A DNA stretch of 64,000 nt from RYN-230 sp963768945. GTDB lineage: Bacteria; Actinomycetota; Actinomycetes; Streptosporangiales; Streptosporangiaceae. Below are positions 25,301 through 34,796 of this stretch, piece after piece. The notes beneath the pieces are model-generated. The model was not told where the DNA came from, made no database searches, and saw only the letters and a program-made list of their open reading frames with translations. Location of the stretch: contig CAVYJW010000001.1 in assembly GCA_963768945.1 (NCBI GenBank), forward strand, positions 124,001-188,000. The letters run 5' to 3'. The translations under genes were made by a program, and so were the position numbers. Positions within the stretch are counted from its first letter, which is position 1, and the number at the start of each line of letters is the position of its first letter.

Positions 25301-25704
25301 TGCTGTACCTGCACGGCGGCACGGCCAAGAAGACCCGGGACGCCCTGGTCGCGGAGTTCCAGGAGGCGGCGGAGCCGGCCGTCTTCCTGCTCTCGCTGAA
25401 GGCCGGCGGCACCGGGCTGAACCTCACCGCGGCCAGTCATGTCATCCATTTCGACCGCTGGTGGAACCCGGCGGTCGAGGATCAGGCTACCGACCGGGCC
25501 TTCCGCATCGGGCAGCGCAAGGACGTGCAGGTCCGCAAGTTCGTCTGCGTGGGGACGCTGGAGGAGCGGATCGACGCCATGATCGAGGAGAAGAAGGCGC
25601 TCGCCGAGCGGATCGTCGGCACGGGGGAGGGCTGGCTCACCGAGCTGTCCACCGCTGATCTGCGCGACGTGCTGGCCCTGTCACCGGAGGCGGTGCCGGA
25701 GTGA
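22342..25704 (+). CDS. SNF2-family DNA helicase/translocase
   Basis: A 1120-residue Swi2/Snf2 ATPase. A long N-terminal part of about 600 residues with little known structure (LVIHGIWARGALCLWAED at the start) precedes a two-lobed motor. Its motifs are DDMGLGKSVQTLALL (motif I), LLVCPMSLVGNWQREAERF (Ia), CDEAQNIKNA (II), ALTGTPVENHLGELWSI (III), and in lobe two SLKAGGTGLNLT and DRWWNPAVEDQATDRAFRIGQ (V-VI). ATG 22342 has GGGAG upstream. It is followed after 22 bases by a SWIM-domain protein gene, a pairing common in actinobacteria (HelZ-like). A role in repair or nucleoprotein remodelling is inferred. Confidence 0.92.
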   Translation: MLVIHGIWARGALCLWAEDSELPASPPAPASGRPSRAARPHPFAADPDVLADALGGLGDGLRDLAGKAAADELTLWLPSAGAGPAAAPELIRPADLPGEGDGSGRGPGRGRRAALGSWRIPALAFGPAAALTILAGLDPVDTPPGAVSHPDMTAGGSAVYWAAVARFAADLCARGRVLPGLRRAGDEPSGDELSGGGPSGGVWTASWRTVLTGPDGPRAAELAGAMPPVCRAGEPGGEPPGPLLATALDALADATARARLDASEGARRARDDGDAPGGPPGWALLPPRRGRRPARVPVPERWAAALTGPDAEVEVASAEDEAEAAALAASLAAWRAAAQAPAGPVRTCFRLVEPVQQEDNPDDGQPAGPPDDRWHVEFALQSAEDPSLMLAADDVWAGTGGWAPGGITRPDEELLAGLGAATRLFGELEDALRDPAPASVTLDTAGAFRFLKETGPLLSGAGFGVLLPDWARKARLGLKLTSRSRAASGATASAPASGAGGNGFGLNDLVEFRYDLAVGDTTLDADELAELAQLKIPLVRVRGQWVELDDRNLRAALTFMERGRQGVMRAGDVLVAGLRGPEEDLEVTAVTADGWLGDLLSGQSGHSLTPVTTPASFRGDLRPYQERGLAWLSFLSDLGLGGILADDMGLGKSVQTLALLDRERAVRDGTIVADQAPQASGTSKPAETAEPGEPGPTLLVCPMSLVGNWQREAERFTPDLAVHVHHGSDRLSGAELHAALTGADLVITTYALAARDREALGAVPWRRVVCDEAQNIKNAGTRQARAVRALPARSRLALTGTPVENHLGELWSIMEFTSPGLLGPAEKFRESFAVPVQRHGDEEAAARLKRLTGPFILRRLKTDRSIISDLPDKVEMKIWCTLTPEQASLYQATVTDMLARIDAAEADIERRGLVLATMAKLKQVCNHPAHLLGDGSRLPGRSGKLARLEEICDEIVAAGDKALCFTQYAEFGRVLQPYLAARLGCPVLYLHGGTAKKTRDALVAEFQEAAEPAVFLLSLKAGGTGLNLTAASHVIHFDRWWNPAVEDQATDRAFRIGQRKDVQVRKFVCVGTLEERIDAMIEEKKALAERIVGTGEGWLTELSTADLRDVLALSPEAVPE

Positions 25705-25726
25705 GAAGCAGAGAGGTGGTGCCGGG

Positions 25727-26695
25727 ATGAGCGAGCGGAGCGGCCCGCCCCCCGGGGGCGCCGGGCGGGACACCTCCTGGTGGCACGAGTCGTCCGCGCC
25801 GCGCCAGGTCGAGAACGGGATCAAGGCCCGCAGCAAGCGCGGCGCGATCGGCGAGCAGTGGTGGTCCCGCCGGTTCGTGGAGGTGCTGGAGTCGTTCGGG
25901 ATGAGCGGCCGGCTGTCCCGCGGCCGGAACTACGCCCGGCGTGGCCAGGTCATGGAGTTCGAACTGGGCACGGGGAAGGTCCGGGCCCGGGTGCAGGGCT
26001 CCCGGCCCGCCCCGTACCAGGTCCGGATCGGCGTGCTGCCGCTGACCACCGCACAGTGGCGTTCGGTCACTGAGGCACTCGGGGCGCAGGCGCTGTTCCG
26101 GGCCAAGCTGCTGGCCGGGGAGATGCCGCACGAGATCGAGGACGTGTTCGCGGCGTGCGGCACCCCCCTGTTCCCGCGGTCCGCCCGCGACCTGGAGATG
26201 TCCTGCTCGTGCCCGGACTGGGGCGTTCCGTGCAAGCACCTGGCCGCGGTCTGCTACGTGCTGGCCGAGAAGTTCGACGATGACCCGTTCGCGATGCTGG
26301 CCTGGCGCGGTCGCGGCCGGGAAGACTTGCTCGGCGCGCTGCGACGCCGGCCGGTAGCGCAAGATCCCGGGCCTGGCGAGATGACCGGCCCGGGACAGGC
26401 TCCGTTGCGGAAAATAAGTGCGGCGCCGCTGGCGGAGTCGCTGGACCGGTTCTGGTCGCCGGGTCTGACCCGGGCCCGGCTGCGCGCCGCCCAGGCCGTC
26501 CCGGCTACCGTGCCGGACCTGGTGCTCCGCTCGTTCGAGCCGCCCGGGGTCGAGGTCCGCGGGCACGACCTGACCGCGCTTCTGACCCCCGCCTACCTGC
26601 GGCTGGCCGGGCACGAGGAGCTGTCCGGGGAGGGCCAGGAGGTGCCGGTTCCTGAGCTGCCCTCAGAGCGGGCGGGCGAGCGGGGCAGAGAATGA
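25727..26695 (+). CDS. SWIM zinc finger protein
   Basis: A 322-residue protein with the SWIM zinc motif CSCPDWGVPCKHLAAVCY near residues 162-180 (CxC...CxH). The N-terminal region (WWSRRFVEVLESFGMSGRLSRGRNYARRGQV) is conserved in partners of SNF2 helicases. A GAGAGGTGGTGCCGGG-type leader precedes the ATG at 25727. The gene is in one operon with the SNF2 helicase; such pairs probably act together on DNA or chromatin-like complexes. The C-terminal 80 residues are variable. Confidence 0.9.
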   Translation: MSERSGPPPGGAGRDTSWWHESSAPRQVENGIKARSKRGAIGEQWWSRRFVEVLESFGMSGRLSRGRNYARRGQVMEFELGTGKVRARVQGSRPAPYQVRIGVLPLTTAQWRSVTEALGAQALFRAKLLAGEMPHEIEDVFAACGTPLFPRSARDLEMSCSCPDWGVPCKHLAAVCYVLAEKFDDDPFAMLAWRGRGREDLLGALRRRPVAQDPGPGEMTGPGQAPLRKISAAPLAESLDRFWSPGLTRARLRAAQAVPATVPDLVLRSFEPPGVEVRGHDLTALLTPAYLRLAGHEELSGEGQEVPVPELPSERAGERGRE

Positions 26696-26810
26696 CGTGC
26701 ACGAACGTGTCCGTCGCGCCACAATGGGTTGATCGGTGGCCGTTTGCGGGGAGGGTGCCAGATGATCAGAAGTCTCATGACCGGGTGTCCGGCATGACCG
26801 GGTGCACGGC

Positions 26811-27146
26811 ATGACGGGGGACGCGCGGCCAGGCCAGGTGCCTGCGGCCCAGGTGCCACTGGATGCCCTGCTGGTGGATGTCCGGGAACCGGACGAGTGG
26901 ACGGCGGGGCACGCGCCCGGGGCGCTGCACATCCCGCTCGGCCAGCTCGGGGTCCGCTACGCGGAGATCCCGCAGCAGGGCCCGGTGTACGTGATCTGCC
27001 GGGCGGGCAGCCGCTCCAACCAGGCCGCGCTCGCGCTGGCCGGGGCAGGCTGGGACGTGGTGAACGTGAGCGACGGGATGAACGGCTGGGCCGCCGCGGG
27101 CCGCCCGATGATGAACGAGGCCGGCGGCACTCCCTTCGTGGCGTAA
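26811..27146 (+). CDS. Rhodanese-like domain protein
   Basis: A single-domain sulfurtransferase of about 111 residues. ALLVDVREPDEWTAGHAPGA and HIPLGQLGVRYAEIP come first. The active Cys is in the loop CRAGSRSN, followed by AGWDVVNVSDGMNGWAAAGRPM. It transfers sulfane sulfur or binds it; the acceptor is unknown. ATG 26811 and 26802 are both possible starts. Confidence 0.88.
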   Translation: MTGDARPGQVPAAQVPLDALLVDVREPDEWTAGHAPGALHIPLGQLGVRYAEIPQQGPVYVICRAGSRSNQAALALAGAGWDVVNVSDGMNGWAAAGRPMMNEAGGTPFVA

Positions 27147-27247
27147 GCCGGGGGGGAACTGTGGCGTGAGCCCGGCGGCTGCTGCGGGCTGACGGGCCCG
27201 GCTCGTAGGGTAGGAGTGTCCCGGCTCCCACCCCCCGGAGAGGATCC

Positions 27248-28228
<981 letters not shown>

Positions 28229-28288
28229 CCAATCCCGGGCGAGTTGGCGGACGCGCTGGGCCCACTGACGAGTCCGGCTGCCCTGCCT

Positions 28289-29728
28289 CTAGTAGGCGCG
28301 GCCGAAGATGAGGCGCTTGCCGTAGGCGGACGGCTGACCGCAGCGGATGCAGGTCCCCTGCTCCGGCTCGCCGTCTGCGGGGATGACGCGCGGCGTGGCG
28401 GACGTGGCGGCCTTGATGTCGTCCTCACACTCGGGCTGGCCGCAGTGGAATACCCGGGCCCAGCCGGTCGCGACCGCCGCCACGAACTCGTCCCAGGTGT
28501 CCACCGTGACGGTCCGCTGATCGCGGAACTCGGTCGCCCGCCGCAGCAGCAGGTCCTGGAAGGCGGTCAGCTCGAAGCTGAGCCGGGCCGGGGCGGAGTC
28601 CAGCGAGACCGGCGTCTTCTCGTTGCCGAGCCGGGTGGCCATCAGCGCTGTGCCAGCCGCCAGGTCCCGCGGCCCGAGCTCCAGCCGGATCGGGACGCCG
28701 CGCATCTCCCAGTCGTTGAACTTGAACCCTGGGGAGTGCTGCGGCCGGTCGTCGACGTGCGCGCGGATGCCGGCATCATGCAGCCGGGCCGCCAGCTCCC
28801 GGGCGGGCGCCAGCATCTGGCCGGCCTGCTCGCCGCGGCCGATCGGGACGATCACCACCTGATAGGGGGCGAGCAACGGCGGCAGGATGAGGCCCTTGTC
28901 GTCCCCGTGTGTCATGATCACTCCGCCGATCATGCGAGCGCTCATGCCCCACGAGGTGGTGTGGCATAGCTGCAGCTCGCCGCTCTCCGCGGCGTACTGA
29001 ATGTTGAAGGCCCTGGCGAAGTTCGTGCCCATGTAGTGCGACGTGCCGGACTGCAGCGCTCGCCCGTCGCGCACCATCGCCTCGACCGTATAGGTCCGCC
29101 TGGCGCCGGGGAACCGCTCGCCTGGCGTCTTCTCGCCCGCGATCACCGGCATGGCGGCCACGTCCCTGGACACGTGCTCGTACACGTCGAGCGCGAGCAG
29201 GGTCTCCCGCATCGCGTCCGCCTCATCGCCGTGCGCGGTGTGACCCTCCTGCCACAGGAACTCGGTGGTGCGCAGGAACATCCGCGGCCGCATCTCCCAG
29301 CGGACCACGTTCGCCCACTGGTTGAGCAGCAACGGCAGATCCCGGTGGGAGCTGATCCACTTGGCCATCATCTCGCCGATGATCGTCTCGGAGGTCGGCC
29401 GGACGATCAGCGGCTCCTCAAGCTCCTTGCCGCCGGCGTGGGTGACGACCGCGAGCTCCGGCGCGAAGCCCTCGACGTGCTCGGCCTCGCGCTGCAGGTA
29501 GCTCTCCGGGATCAGCAGCGGGAAGTACGCGTTGACGTGACCTGTCTCCTTGATCCGCCGGTCGATGTCGCCCTGCAACAGCTCCCACATCCGGTATCCG
29601 TAGGGGCGGATCACCATCGTGCCCCGGACCGGGCCGCGGTCTACCAGTTCGGCCTTGAAGACGACCTCGTTATACCAGGCGGAGAAGTCCTTGCTCTGCG
29701 GGGTTACTCCGCGTTCATCGCGCGCCAC
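28289..29728 (-). CDS. proS: Proline--tRNA ligase, archaeal/eukaryal type
   Basis: A 479-residue class II synthetase charging tRNA-Pro. Motif 2 is VRWEMRPRMFLRTTEFLWQEGHTAH and motif 3 lies near HGDDKGLILPPLLAPYQVVIVPIG. It lacks the bacterial editing insertion and has a C-terminal zinc-binding region (CGQPECEDDI, then CIRCGQ), both marks of the ProS type 3 class. The end KRLIFGRAY is a typical C-terminus ending in Tyr. The GTG start at 29728 lies seven bases after TATCCT, so the mRNA is probably leaderless. A longer in-frame extension upstream looks non-coding. Confidence 0.95.
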   Translation of the reverse strand: MARDERGVTPQSKDFSAWYNEVVFKAELVDRGPVRGTMVIRPYGYRMWELLQGDIDRRIKETGHVNAYFPLLIPESYLQREAEHVEGFAPELAVVTHAGGKELEEPLIVRPTSETIIGEMMAKWISSHRDLPLLLNQWANVVRWEMRPRMFLRTTEFLWQEGHTAHGDEADAMRETLLALDVYEHVSRDVAAMPVIAGEKTPGERFPGARRTYTVEAMVRDGRALQSGTSHYMGTNFARAFNIQYAAESGELQLCHTTSWGMSARMIGGVIMTHGDDKGLILPPLLAPYQVVIVPIGRGEQAGQMLAPARELAARLHDAGIRAHVDDRPQHSPGFKFNDWEMRGVPIRLELGPRDLAAGTALMATRLGNEKTPVSLDSAPARLSFELTAFQDLLLRRATEFRDQRTVTVDTWDEFVAAVATGWARVFHCGQPECEDDIKAATSATPRVIPADGEPEQGTCIRCGQPSAYGKRLIFGRAY

Positions 29729-29734
29729 ACCCAG

Positions 29735-29740
29735 AGGATA
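29735..29740 (-). promoter_or_regulatory. -10 element of a leaderless proS transcript
   Basis: On the minus strand TATCCT is followed by six bases and the GTG start. There is no ribosome binding site. The spacing is that of actinobacterial leaderless genes, where the start codon is the transcript start. Confidence 0.5.
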
Positions 29741-30028
29741 GGGGATCACGCGGCAGCAGCGGGGTGGAGGCTCCCGGCCGGCACCGGGGAGCCGGCCCGC
29801 CGCGCTAGTGGCAACACTCACCGCGCACGCCGGCCCGCTGATACGGCGCGCCTGGCTGCGCCCGACCTGATCTTGCCGCTAGCATTGCCGCACCTTTGCC
29901 TGCTCCATGGGTGCTCGTGGAGTGCAGCAGACCGAGTCAGAGGTGAGTTTCAGATCGCGGTAGATGCGGGCCGTCTGACGGTCGGCCAGGACAATCGGGT
30001 CTCCGACACTCGGAGCCCGCGCATTTAC

Positions 30029-31237
30029 GTGCACATCGGCGAGCCGAAGACTGGCACGACCTTCCTCCAAGATGCACTGTGGGGCAACCGGGCCCGGCTG
30101 GCCGCCCAGGGGCTCCAGCTGCCGGGTTACAGCGATCGCGACCATTCCCGGGCGAGCCGGGACCTGCGTGAGACTCCCAGGCCGGCTTCCGACCCGGCCG
30201 ATCCCTGGACCGGCGAGTGGGACGTCCTGTCGGGCCAGGCGTTGCGGGCCCGTGGGCAGGTGGTCATCTCCAACGAACTGCTGGCGGCGTCCAGCCCGCA
30301 GCAGGCCGAGCGGGCCATGCGGTCACTGCTCCGCGCCGAAGTGCATGTCGTCGCCACTGTGCGCGACGTCGCCGCACTGCTGCCGGCCGAGTGGCAGGAA
30401 GCCGTCAAGTGCCGCGGCACCACCGGATGGGAGACGTGGCTCGATGAGGTAATCACCGCGGAGCACGCGGCTGACCGCCGGCGCCGGTCGTGGTTCTGGA
30501 GAGTCCACGACACGCTGGCCATCCTTGGCATGTGGTCCCAGCACATTCCGCCGGACCAGGTGCATGTTGTCACCGTGCCACGCCAGGATCCGGCTGGTCT
30601 GCTGTGGACACGGTTCGCCGCCGTGACAGGGATCGACCCGGAGGGCTGCGACCTCACCCGTGCGCGGCGGAATTCCTCGCTCGGGCTCGCGGAAACAGAG
30701 TTCCTGCGCCAGATGAACCAGGCACTGCCGGCCGGGATGCCCGACTGGTTCTACGCCCGGGAGATCAAGCAGATCCTTGCTCATGGCGTCCTCAGCGCGC
30801 GCCCGCATAGTTCCCGGCCTGCGCTGCTGCCCAGCCAGCACGCATGGGCGGCGGAGCAAGCGGAAATCCTGATCGCAGGCTTGCGCGACGCCAAGTACCA
30901 CGTGGTCGGTGATCTCGCCGAGCTCCGCCCGGCCGGCCGGCCTGGATCACCCGCCGGCCCGGTTAGCCCGCCGGCCGAGCAGCAGCTCGAAGCCGCCGTC
31001 CAGGCTGTTGTCGCCCTGGCCGACCGCCATTACCAGGACAGGTACCCGGCCCGGCAGCGACACCGTCCCCGTGGCGCCCGGCAGATGGCCAGCGACCTCA
31101 AGTGGGCTCTGCTGAACGGCCGCCGGGTCCAGCGGGTGCTCCGCCGCGCCAGTCACCGTGCGGCCGTGCGGCGCCTGCGGGTGATCATCTGGTGGGTGCT
31201 GATCCTCTCTCGCAGCCGGCGCTACCCACGTACGTAG
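30029..31237 (+). CDS. Sulfotransferase-like P-loop protein
   Basis: At least 402 residues. The nucleotide (PAPS) loop lies almost at the N-terminus: YVHIGEPKTGTTFLQDALW. Further patterns are VVISNELLAASSP, VVATVRDVAALLPAEWQEAVK and VHVVTVPRQDP, as in actinobacterial sulfotransferase-like proteins. A C-terminal basic helical tail of about 110 residues ends with a hydrophobic stretch. The true start is uncertain: no ATG or GTG with a ribosome site lies before the P-loop; the GTG at 30029 falls inside the first strand. The start may lie upstream at a rare codon or be lost. The substrate is unknown. Confidence 0.7.
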   Translation: MHIGEPKTGTTFLQDALWGNRARLAAQGLQLPGYSDRDHSRASRDLRETPRPASDPADPWTGEWDVLSGQALRARGQVVISNELLAASSPQQAERAMRSLLRAEVHVVATVRDVAALLPAEWQEAVKCRGTTGWETWLDEVITAEHAADRRRRSWFWRVHDTLAILGMWSQHIPPDQVHVVTVPRQDPAGLLWTRFAAVTGIDPEGCDLTRARRNSSLGLAETEFLRQMNQALPAGMPDWFYAREIKQILAHGVLSARPHSSRPALLPSQHAWAAEQAEILIAGLRDAKYHVVGDLAELRPAGRPGSPAGPVSPPAEQQLEAAVQAVVALADRHYQDRYPARQRHRPRGARQMASDLKWALLNGRRVQRVLRRASHRAAVRRLRVIIWWVLILSRSRRYPRT

Positions 31238-31422
31238 ACCCGGCGATCCGGGCGGCTCGCCAGGCGTCGCCGGTTTAGCGCGTCTCGGGTGCATCCCGCG
31301 GTTTCCGCGAGTACCTCAGGCCAGCTGGTCAACCGTTACGGACGGATAGCGGTCCTTTATCCTGATCTCGAAGTGTCGCCAGTGAGGCACCGCTGGCCTG
31401 GGCAAATGCTGCGAGGTTGTCA

Positions 31423-31542
31423 TCAGTCCCGGCACAAGATGAGGCCATCGGACTGCTCATCTAACCACTGCCGGGCAATAGGATGCCGGGCGTGACCGCC
31501 CCAGATCGCGGCGAGCCAGACGCAGACGTCCACGAGGATCAC
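31423..31542 (-). pseudogene. VapC-like PIN toxin, truncated
   Basis: GTG at 31542 opens ILVDVCVWLAAIWGGHARHP and then WLDEQSDGLILCRD before a stop, the first third of a PIN-domain toxin. In another frame just downstream (toward 31350) is NLAAFAQASGASLATL, which resembles the PIN C-terminus. An internal deletion with a frameshift probably joined the two ends. The start overlaps the stop of a preceding small frame, as in vapBC operons. Confidence 0.55.
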
Positions 31543-31637
31543 TGGCCGTACCGCTCAATGTCCTCGGCCTCGAAGGAGGCTTCGAGTCGGCGTTGGTGAC
31601 CCCGCCGGGCGGCCGAGCCCGGGACTGCTAACCTCAT
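31539..31637 (-). pseudogene. VapB-like antitoxin remnant
   Basis: A 32-codon frame ending RRLEASFEAEDIERYGQ, an antitoxin-like tail, with a TGA overlapping the VapC-like start by four bases. The DNA-binding N-terminus is missing or altered. Confidence 0.45.
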
Positions 31638-31745
31638 GCGCGATCGCGCGCCTGAAAAGGTCCGGTCCACTTGGCGGGACTTGGCGGCCAACCCTATTCA
31701 GTTACGCTACCGTTAGGCTTGCTGCCTGTCCGTAGCCTTCGGCAT

Positions 31746-33674
31746 ATGACTGTCCGTGCCCTACCTCCAGACAAACGGATCGGGATGCGCGCCACCCTTC
31801 CCTCACTACCAACGAGCAGGATCTGGCGTAGTGGTGCGCTGGGCGGCCGGGAGGCGACGTGGCAGTCCAGCCCGTTATTGGCGTGGCGCGGCCGCCGTTC
31901 GTGGCTGGGGAACGCGGCCGCCCTCGCCGCTGCTGGGTGTTTCTGCGCGGTAGTCCAGGGGCCGCTGTGGATACATGCCACCTCGCTCGCCACGGTGAAC
32001 CTGACGGTCTCCCTGGTCTTCGTCTTCACCGGGTTGATGCTCCGCAAAGAACCGGGCCAGCGTGGCGCGGCATGGGCGCTCATGCTCGCCGGGATATTCC
32101 GCTCGGTCAACTTTATCGATTCCTGGAATGGTCCCTGGCCAGCCTACGGCCTCGTGTTCGGCGGAGTGGATCGCCTTTTCGGTGCCTGGGCTCTGCTGCG
32201 TTACCCTAATTCCGCGCTATTGAGATATCAGCGGGTTTACCTTATCGTGCTGACCGGCTGGATGCTGATCGGCCGCACGCTGATTGCCGTGACGTCAACC
32301 GCGCATTGGGACGGCGGTCCCGCCTCATGGTGGTGGCCCGCGTTGATACCGGACCAGCGGATAACCGACGTCTTAAACTATGTGGTCAACGCGGGCGAGG
32401 GACTCCTCGGCGTGGTACTCCTGGTGCTTCTGGTGATGCGCCTCATGCGAACCAGGGGCCTGGACCGCATTGTCATCGCTCCCATCATCGTGGCCGGCAT
32501 CACCGCAGTGATCGCAGCAAGCGCGTCAGCCGTTGCGCAGATGCTGGTAAGCCTCAGTACCACTCCCAATGGCGTGTACCTGACGGAAAGCGCGGTGGAC
32601 CTGGTGGTGCCGCTCGCGTTCCTGGCCGCGGTGGTGCAGCGTGCGCTGCTGCTCCGGAATATCACCGGGCTGACCGCTCAGATCTCGGCCGGCGCTGACG
32701 TCAGCGCGGTGCGCCACGCGCTGCGCATCTCTCTTCATGACCCCACCCTGGACCTTCTCGATCTGTCCGCCGCCAGCCCGCCGCCGCCCGACGACGGCGC
32801 CAGGACGGTGGCTGGCGGCGATAGGACGGAGGCTGGCGGCGACCGCGAGGCTAGCGTGGCCGTGAAGGTACTGGATGCGCGGCCAGAGGAACGGCTGGTC
32901 GAGTTCATCCGTACCGAAGGAGGAGTGCCGATCGCGGTCGTCATCGCCGATCCGGCCCTGGCCAGGTACCGGGGATTGTTCGACGCCGCAGTACAGACCA
33001 GCGGGCTGGCCCTGAAGAATGCCCAGCTTCAGGCGAGCGCGGCGCGGGAGAAGCTCGAGCAGGTCCGCGCGTCGCGGACGCGCATCATCGAGGCCGAACT
33101 GGCGGAGCGACGGCGCCTTGAGCGTGATCTGCATGATGGCGTGCAGCAGCACCTGCTGAGCATCACCGCCCGCCTCACGACCGCGATGACCAGGACCACC
33201 GACCAGCAGGCGACCGCTGACCTGGGCCGGGCCCGTGACGGGCTCAAGGACGTCCTGGCTGAGCTCCGTGATCTGGCGCACGGGATCCACCCGGCGCTGC
33301 TGTCGCAGGGTGGCCTGGCCGCCGCACTGGAAGCGGTCGCCGAGCGGCTTCCGTTGCCGGTCCGCGTGACCGCGCCCACGTCCAGGATCGGCGCTGCGGT
33401 GGAGGCGACTCTTTATTTCGTCGCCTGCGAGGCGCTCGCAAACGTTGTAAAACACGCTAGAGCGGAGAGCGTGACGATAACGGTCAGCATCGGGGAATCA
33501 CAGGTGGACATGGAGATTGCCGACGACGGCATCGGCGGCATCACGCCAGGCGGCGAGGCCGGCCGGGGTCTCGCCAACCTCATCGACCGCGTCAGCGCGC
33601 TCGACGGGGAGCTCACCATCGACAGCCCGCCCGGCAAGGGAACCCGTGTCATGCTGAGAATCCCATGCGGTTAG
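31746..33674 (+). CDS. NarL-type sensor histidine kinase
   Basis: About 642 residues. The N-terminal half has eight or so hydrophobic segments (31900-32650), then a linker with a repeated DRTEAGG unit. A GAF-like stretch is followed by HisKA_3 (RRRLERDLHDGVQQHLLSI, phospho-His in LHDG) and an HATPase_c domain (ACEALANVVKHARA, ADDGIGGI, GRGLANLIDRVSAL, GKGTRV). The signal is unknown; a membrane-sensed stimulus is likely. The start is uncertain (31746 or 31785, no clear ribosome site). The stop overlaps the response regulator start by 10 bases, so the two genes form a two-component system. Confidence 0.88.
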   Translation: MTVRALPPDKRIGMRATLPSLPTSRIWRSGALGGREATWQSSPLLAWRGRRSWLGNAAALAAAGCFCAVVQGPLWIHATSLATVNLTVSLVFVFTGLMLRKEPGQRGAAWALMLAGIFRSVNFIDSWNGPWPAYGLVFGGVDRLFGAWALLRYPNSALLRYQRVYLIVLTGWMLIGRTLIAVTSTAHWDGGPASWWWPALIPDQRITDVLNYVVNAGEGLLGVVLLVLLVMRLMRTRGLDRIVIAPIIVAGITAVIAASASAVAQMLVSLSTTPNGVYLTESAVDLVVPLAFLAAVVQRALLLRNITGLTAQISAGADVSAVRHALRISLHDPTLDLLDLSAASPPPPDDGARTVAGGDRTEAGGDREASVAVKVLDARPEERLVEFIRTEGGVPIAVVIADPALARYRGLFDAAVQTSGLALKNAQLQASAAREKLEQVRASRTRIIEAELAERRRLERDLHDGVQQHLLSITARLTTAMTRTTDQQATADLGRARDGLKDVLAELRDLAHGIHPALLSQGGLAAALEAVAERLPLPVRVTAPTSRIGAAVEATLYFVACEALANVVKHARAESVTITVSIGESQVDMEIADDGIGGITPGGEAGRGLANLIDRVSALDGELTIDSPPGKGTRVMLRIPCG

Positions 33675-34324
33675 CGATCGCCGAGGATTCCGGGCTGTTC
33701 CGCAGCAGCCTGGCGCTCCTCCTCGAGGCATCCGGCGCCCAGGTAACCGCCAGCGTGCCATCAGGCGCAGAACTGCTCGCGGTCATCAGGGCCAGCCCGC
33801 CCGATGCGGTCATTCTCGACATCCGGATGCCTCCATCCTTCACCGACGAAGGCATCCGCACTGCACACGAGCTACGTGGTCTTTACCCGCAGATCGGCAT
33901 TCTCGTCCTGTCCACCTACGCGGAGACTGGATACGCGAGCCAGTTGCTCGAGACGGTGCGTACCGGCGTCGGCTATCTGCTGAAAGACAACGTGACAGAC
34001 GCGGGTGGTCTCATGGACAATCTGGCCAGGGTCGCCGCAGGTGAAACGGTCATCGACCCGACCATCGTGCGGCGCTTGCTGCAGCGGAACCGGAGGCCAA
34101 GCAAGATCGACACTCTCAATGAACGCGAACGCGCGGTCCTCTGGCACATGGCAGAGGGCCGTTCCAACCTCGGGATAGCAAAGGAACTGTTCCTGAGCGC
34201 GCGTACCGTCGAAACTCACGCAACCAGTGTCTTCACCAAGCTGGGACTGGCCCAGAGCGACACCGAGAATAACCGCGTCCGCGCGGTGCTCGCCTTCCTC
34301 CGTTCCGCCGATCCCGGCAACTGA
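33665..34324 (+). CDS. NarL/LuxR-type response regulator
   Basis: A 219-residue protein. The receiver domain has E7 D8, phospho-acceptor D52 (VILDIRMPPS) and LLKDN. The C-terminal LuxR helix-turn-helix reads LNERERAVLWHMAEGRSNLG and then LFLSARTVETHATSVFTKLGL. It is co-translated with the sensor kinase. Targets are unknown; autoregulation is common. Confidence 0.92.
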   Translation: MRLAIAEDSGLFRSSLALLLEASGAQVTASVPSGAELLAVIRASPPDAVILDIRMPPSFTDEGIRTAHELRGLYPQIGILVLSTYAETGYASQLLETVRTGVGYLLKDNVTDAGGLMDNLARVAAGETVIDPTIVRRLLQRNRRPSKIDTLNERERAVLWHMAEGRSNLGIAKELFLSARTVETHATSVFTKLGLAQSDTENNRVRAVLAFLRSADPGN

Positions 34325-34353
34325 AACCGCCGCGGCGATTGCCGCTGTAATGG

Positions 34354-34424
34354 GGCTGGAGGAGAGGCGGCGCCGTGTGATTCTCCCCCCACCGGGCCTC
34401 CCCCCACCGGCCTCGCCTCCAGCC
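34354..34424. terminator. Inverted repeat between convergent genes
   Basis: GGCTGGAGG (34354-34362) and CCTCCAGCC (34416-34424) flank a C-rich loop in the gap between the response regulator and the convergent hypothetical gene. No T-tract is present. It may serve both transcripts. Confidence 0.45.
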
Positions 34425-34427
34425 CAG

Positions 34428-34793
34428 TCATTTAAGAGTGATCACGTCCCTGGTCCCGAAGGCGTCAGCTAGATCGCCGCCGAGCTCGCGGGCCATGAAG
34501 ATCGCGATCACCCTTTCGGTGCCATCCGTTTCCCCTGGAGTCCCGTCCGGCGATTGTGTGCCCTCCAGGAGGCTGATGCGTACCCGAACTCCCCCGGCAT
34601 GCCTGTCACGGGAGACGGCAGCTGCAGTTGCCGAGGGCATGGTCTTGCTCGCCTCAAGAATGGTCATCACAACCTCTGCCACCCCGAGGGTCTGCACGTG
34701 CTGCCAGTGTGGCGACGGTGGCCCATCAGCGGTCGGCAGGACCACGCCGGGTGGCATGCCATCAGTGTGGAGGTTCCGCATCAACCCGGTCAT
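34428..34793 (-). CDS. Hypothetical protein
   Basis: About 121 residues with normal amino-acid composition and no recognised family. Readable parts are HWQHVQTLGVAEVVMTILEA, then VRVRISLLEGTQSPDGTPGETD and VIAIFMARELGGDLADAFGT. The frame has good codon bias after residue 25. The start is uncertain: ATG 34793 follows a hairpin directly and has no ribosome site; ATG 34781 or 34769 are alternatives. It may be a small alpha/beta protein. Confidence 0.5.
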   Translation of the reverse strand: MTGLMRNLHTDGMPPGVVLPTADGPPSPHWQHVQTLGVAEVVMTILEASKTMPSATAAAVSRDRHAGGVRVRISLLEGTQSPDGTPGETDGTERVIAIFMARELGGDLADAFGTRDVITLK

Positions 34794-34796
34794 CGT

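Noticed and set aside
23803..25449. A 548-codon minus-strand open frame
   Set aside because: Shadow of the SNF2 helicase gene; no domain, composition typical of antisense GC-rich DNA.
31671..31745. N-terminal extension of the sensor kinase
   Set aside because: Sequence upstream of ATG 31746 has no kinase similarity and weak codon bias.
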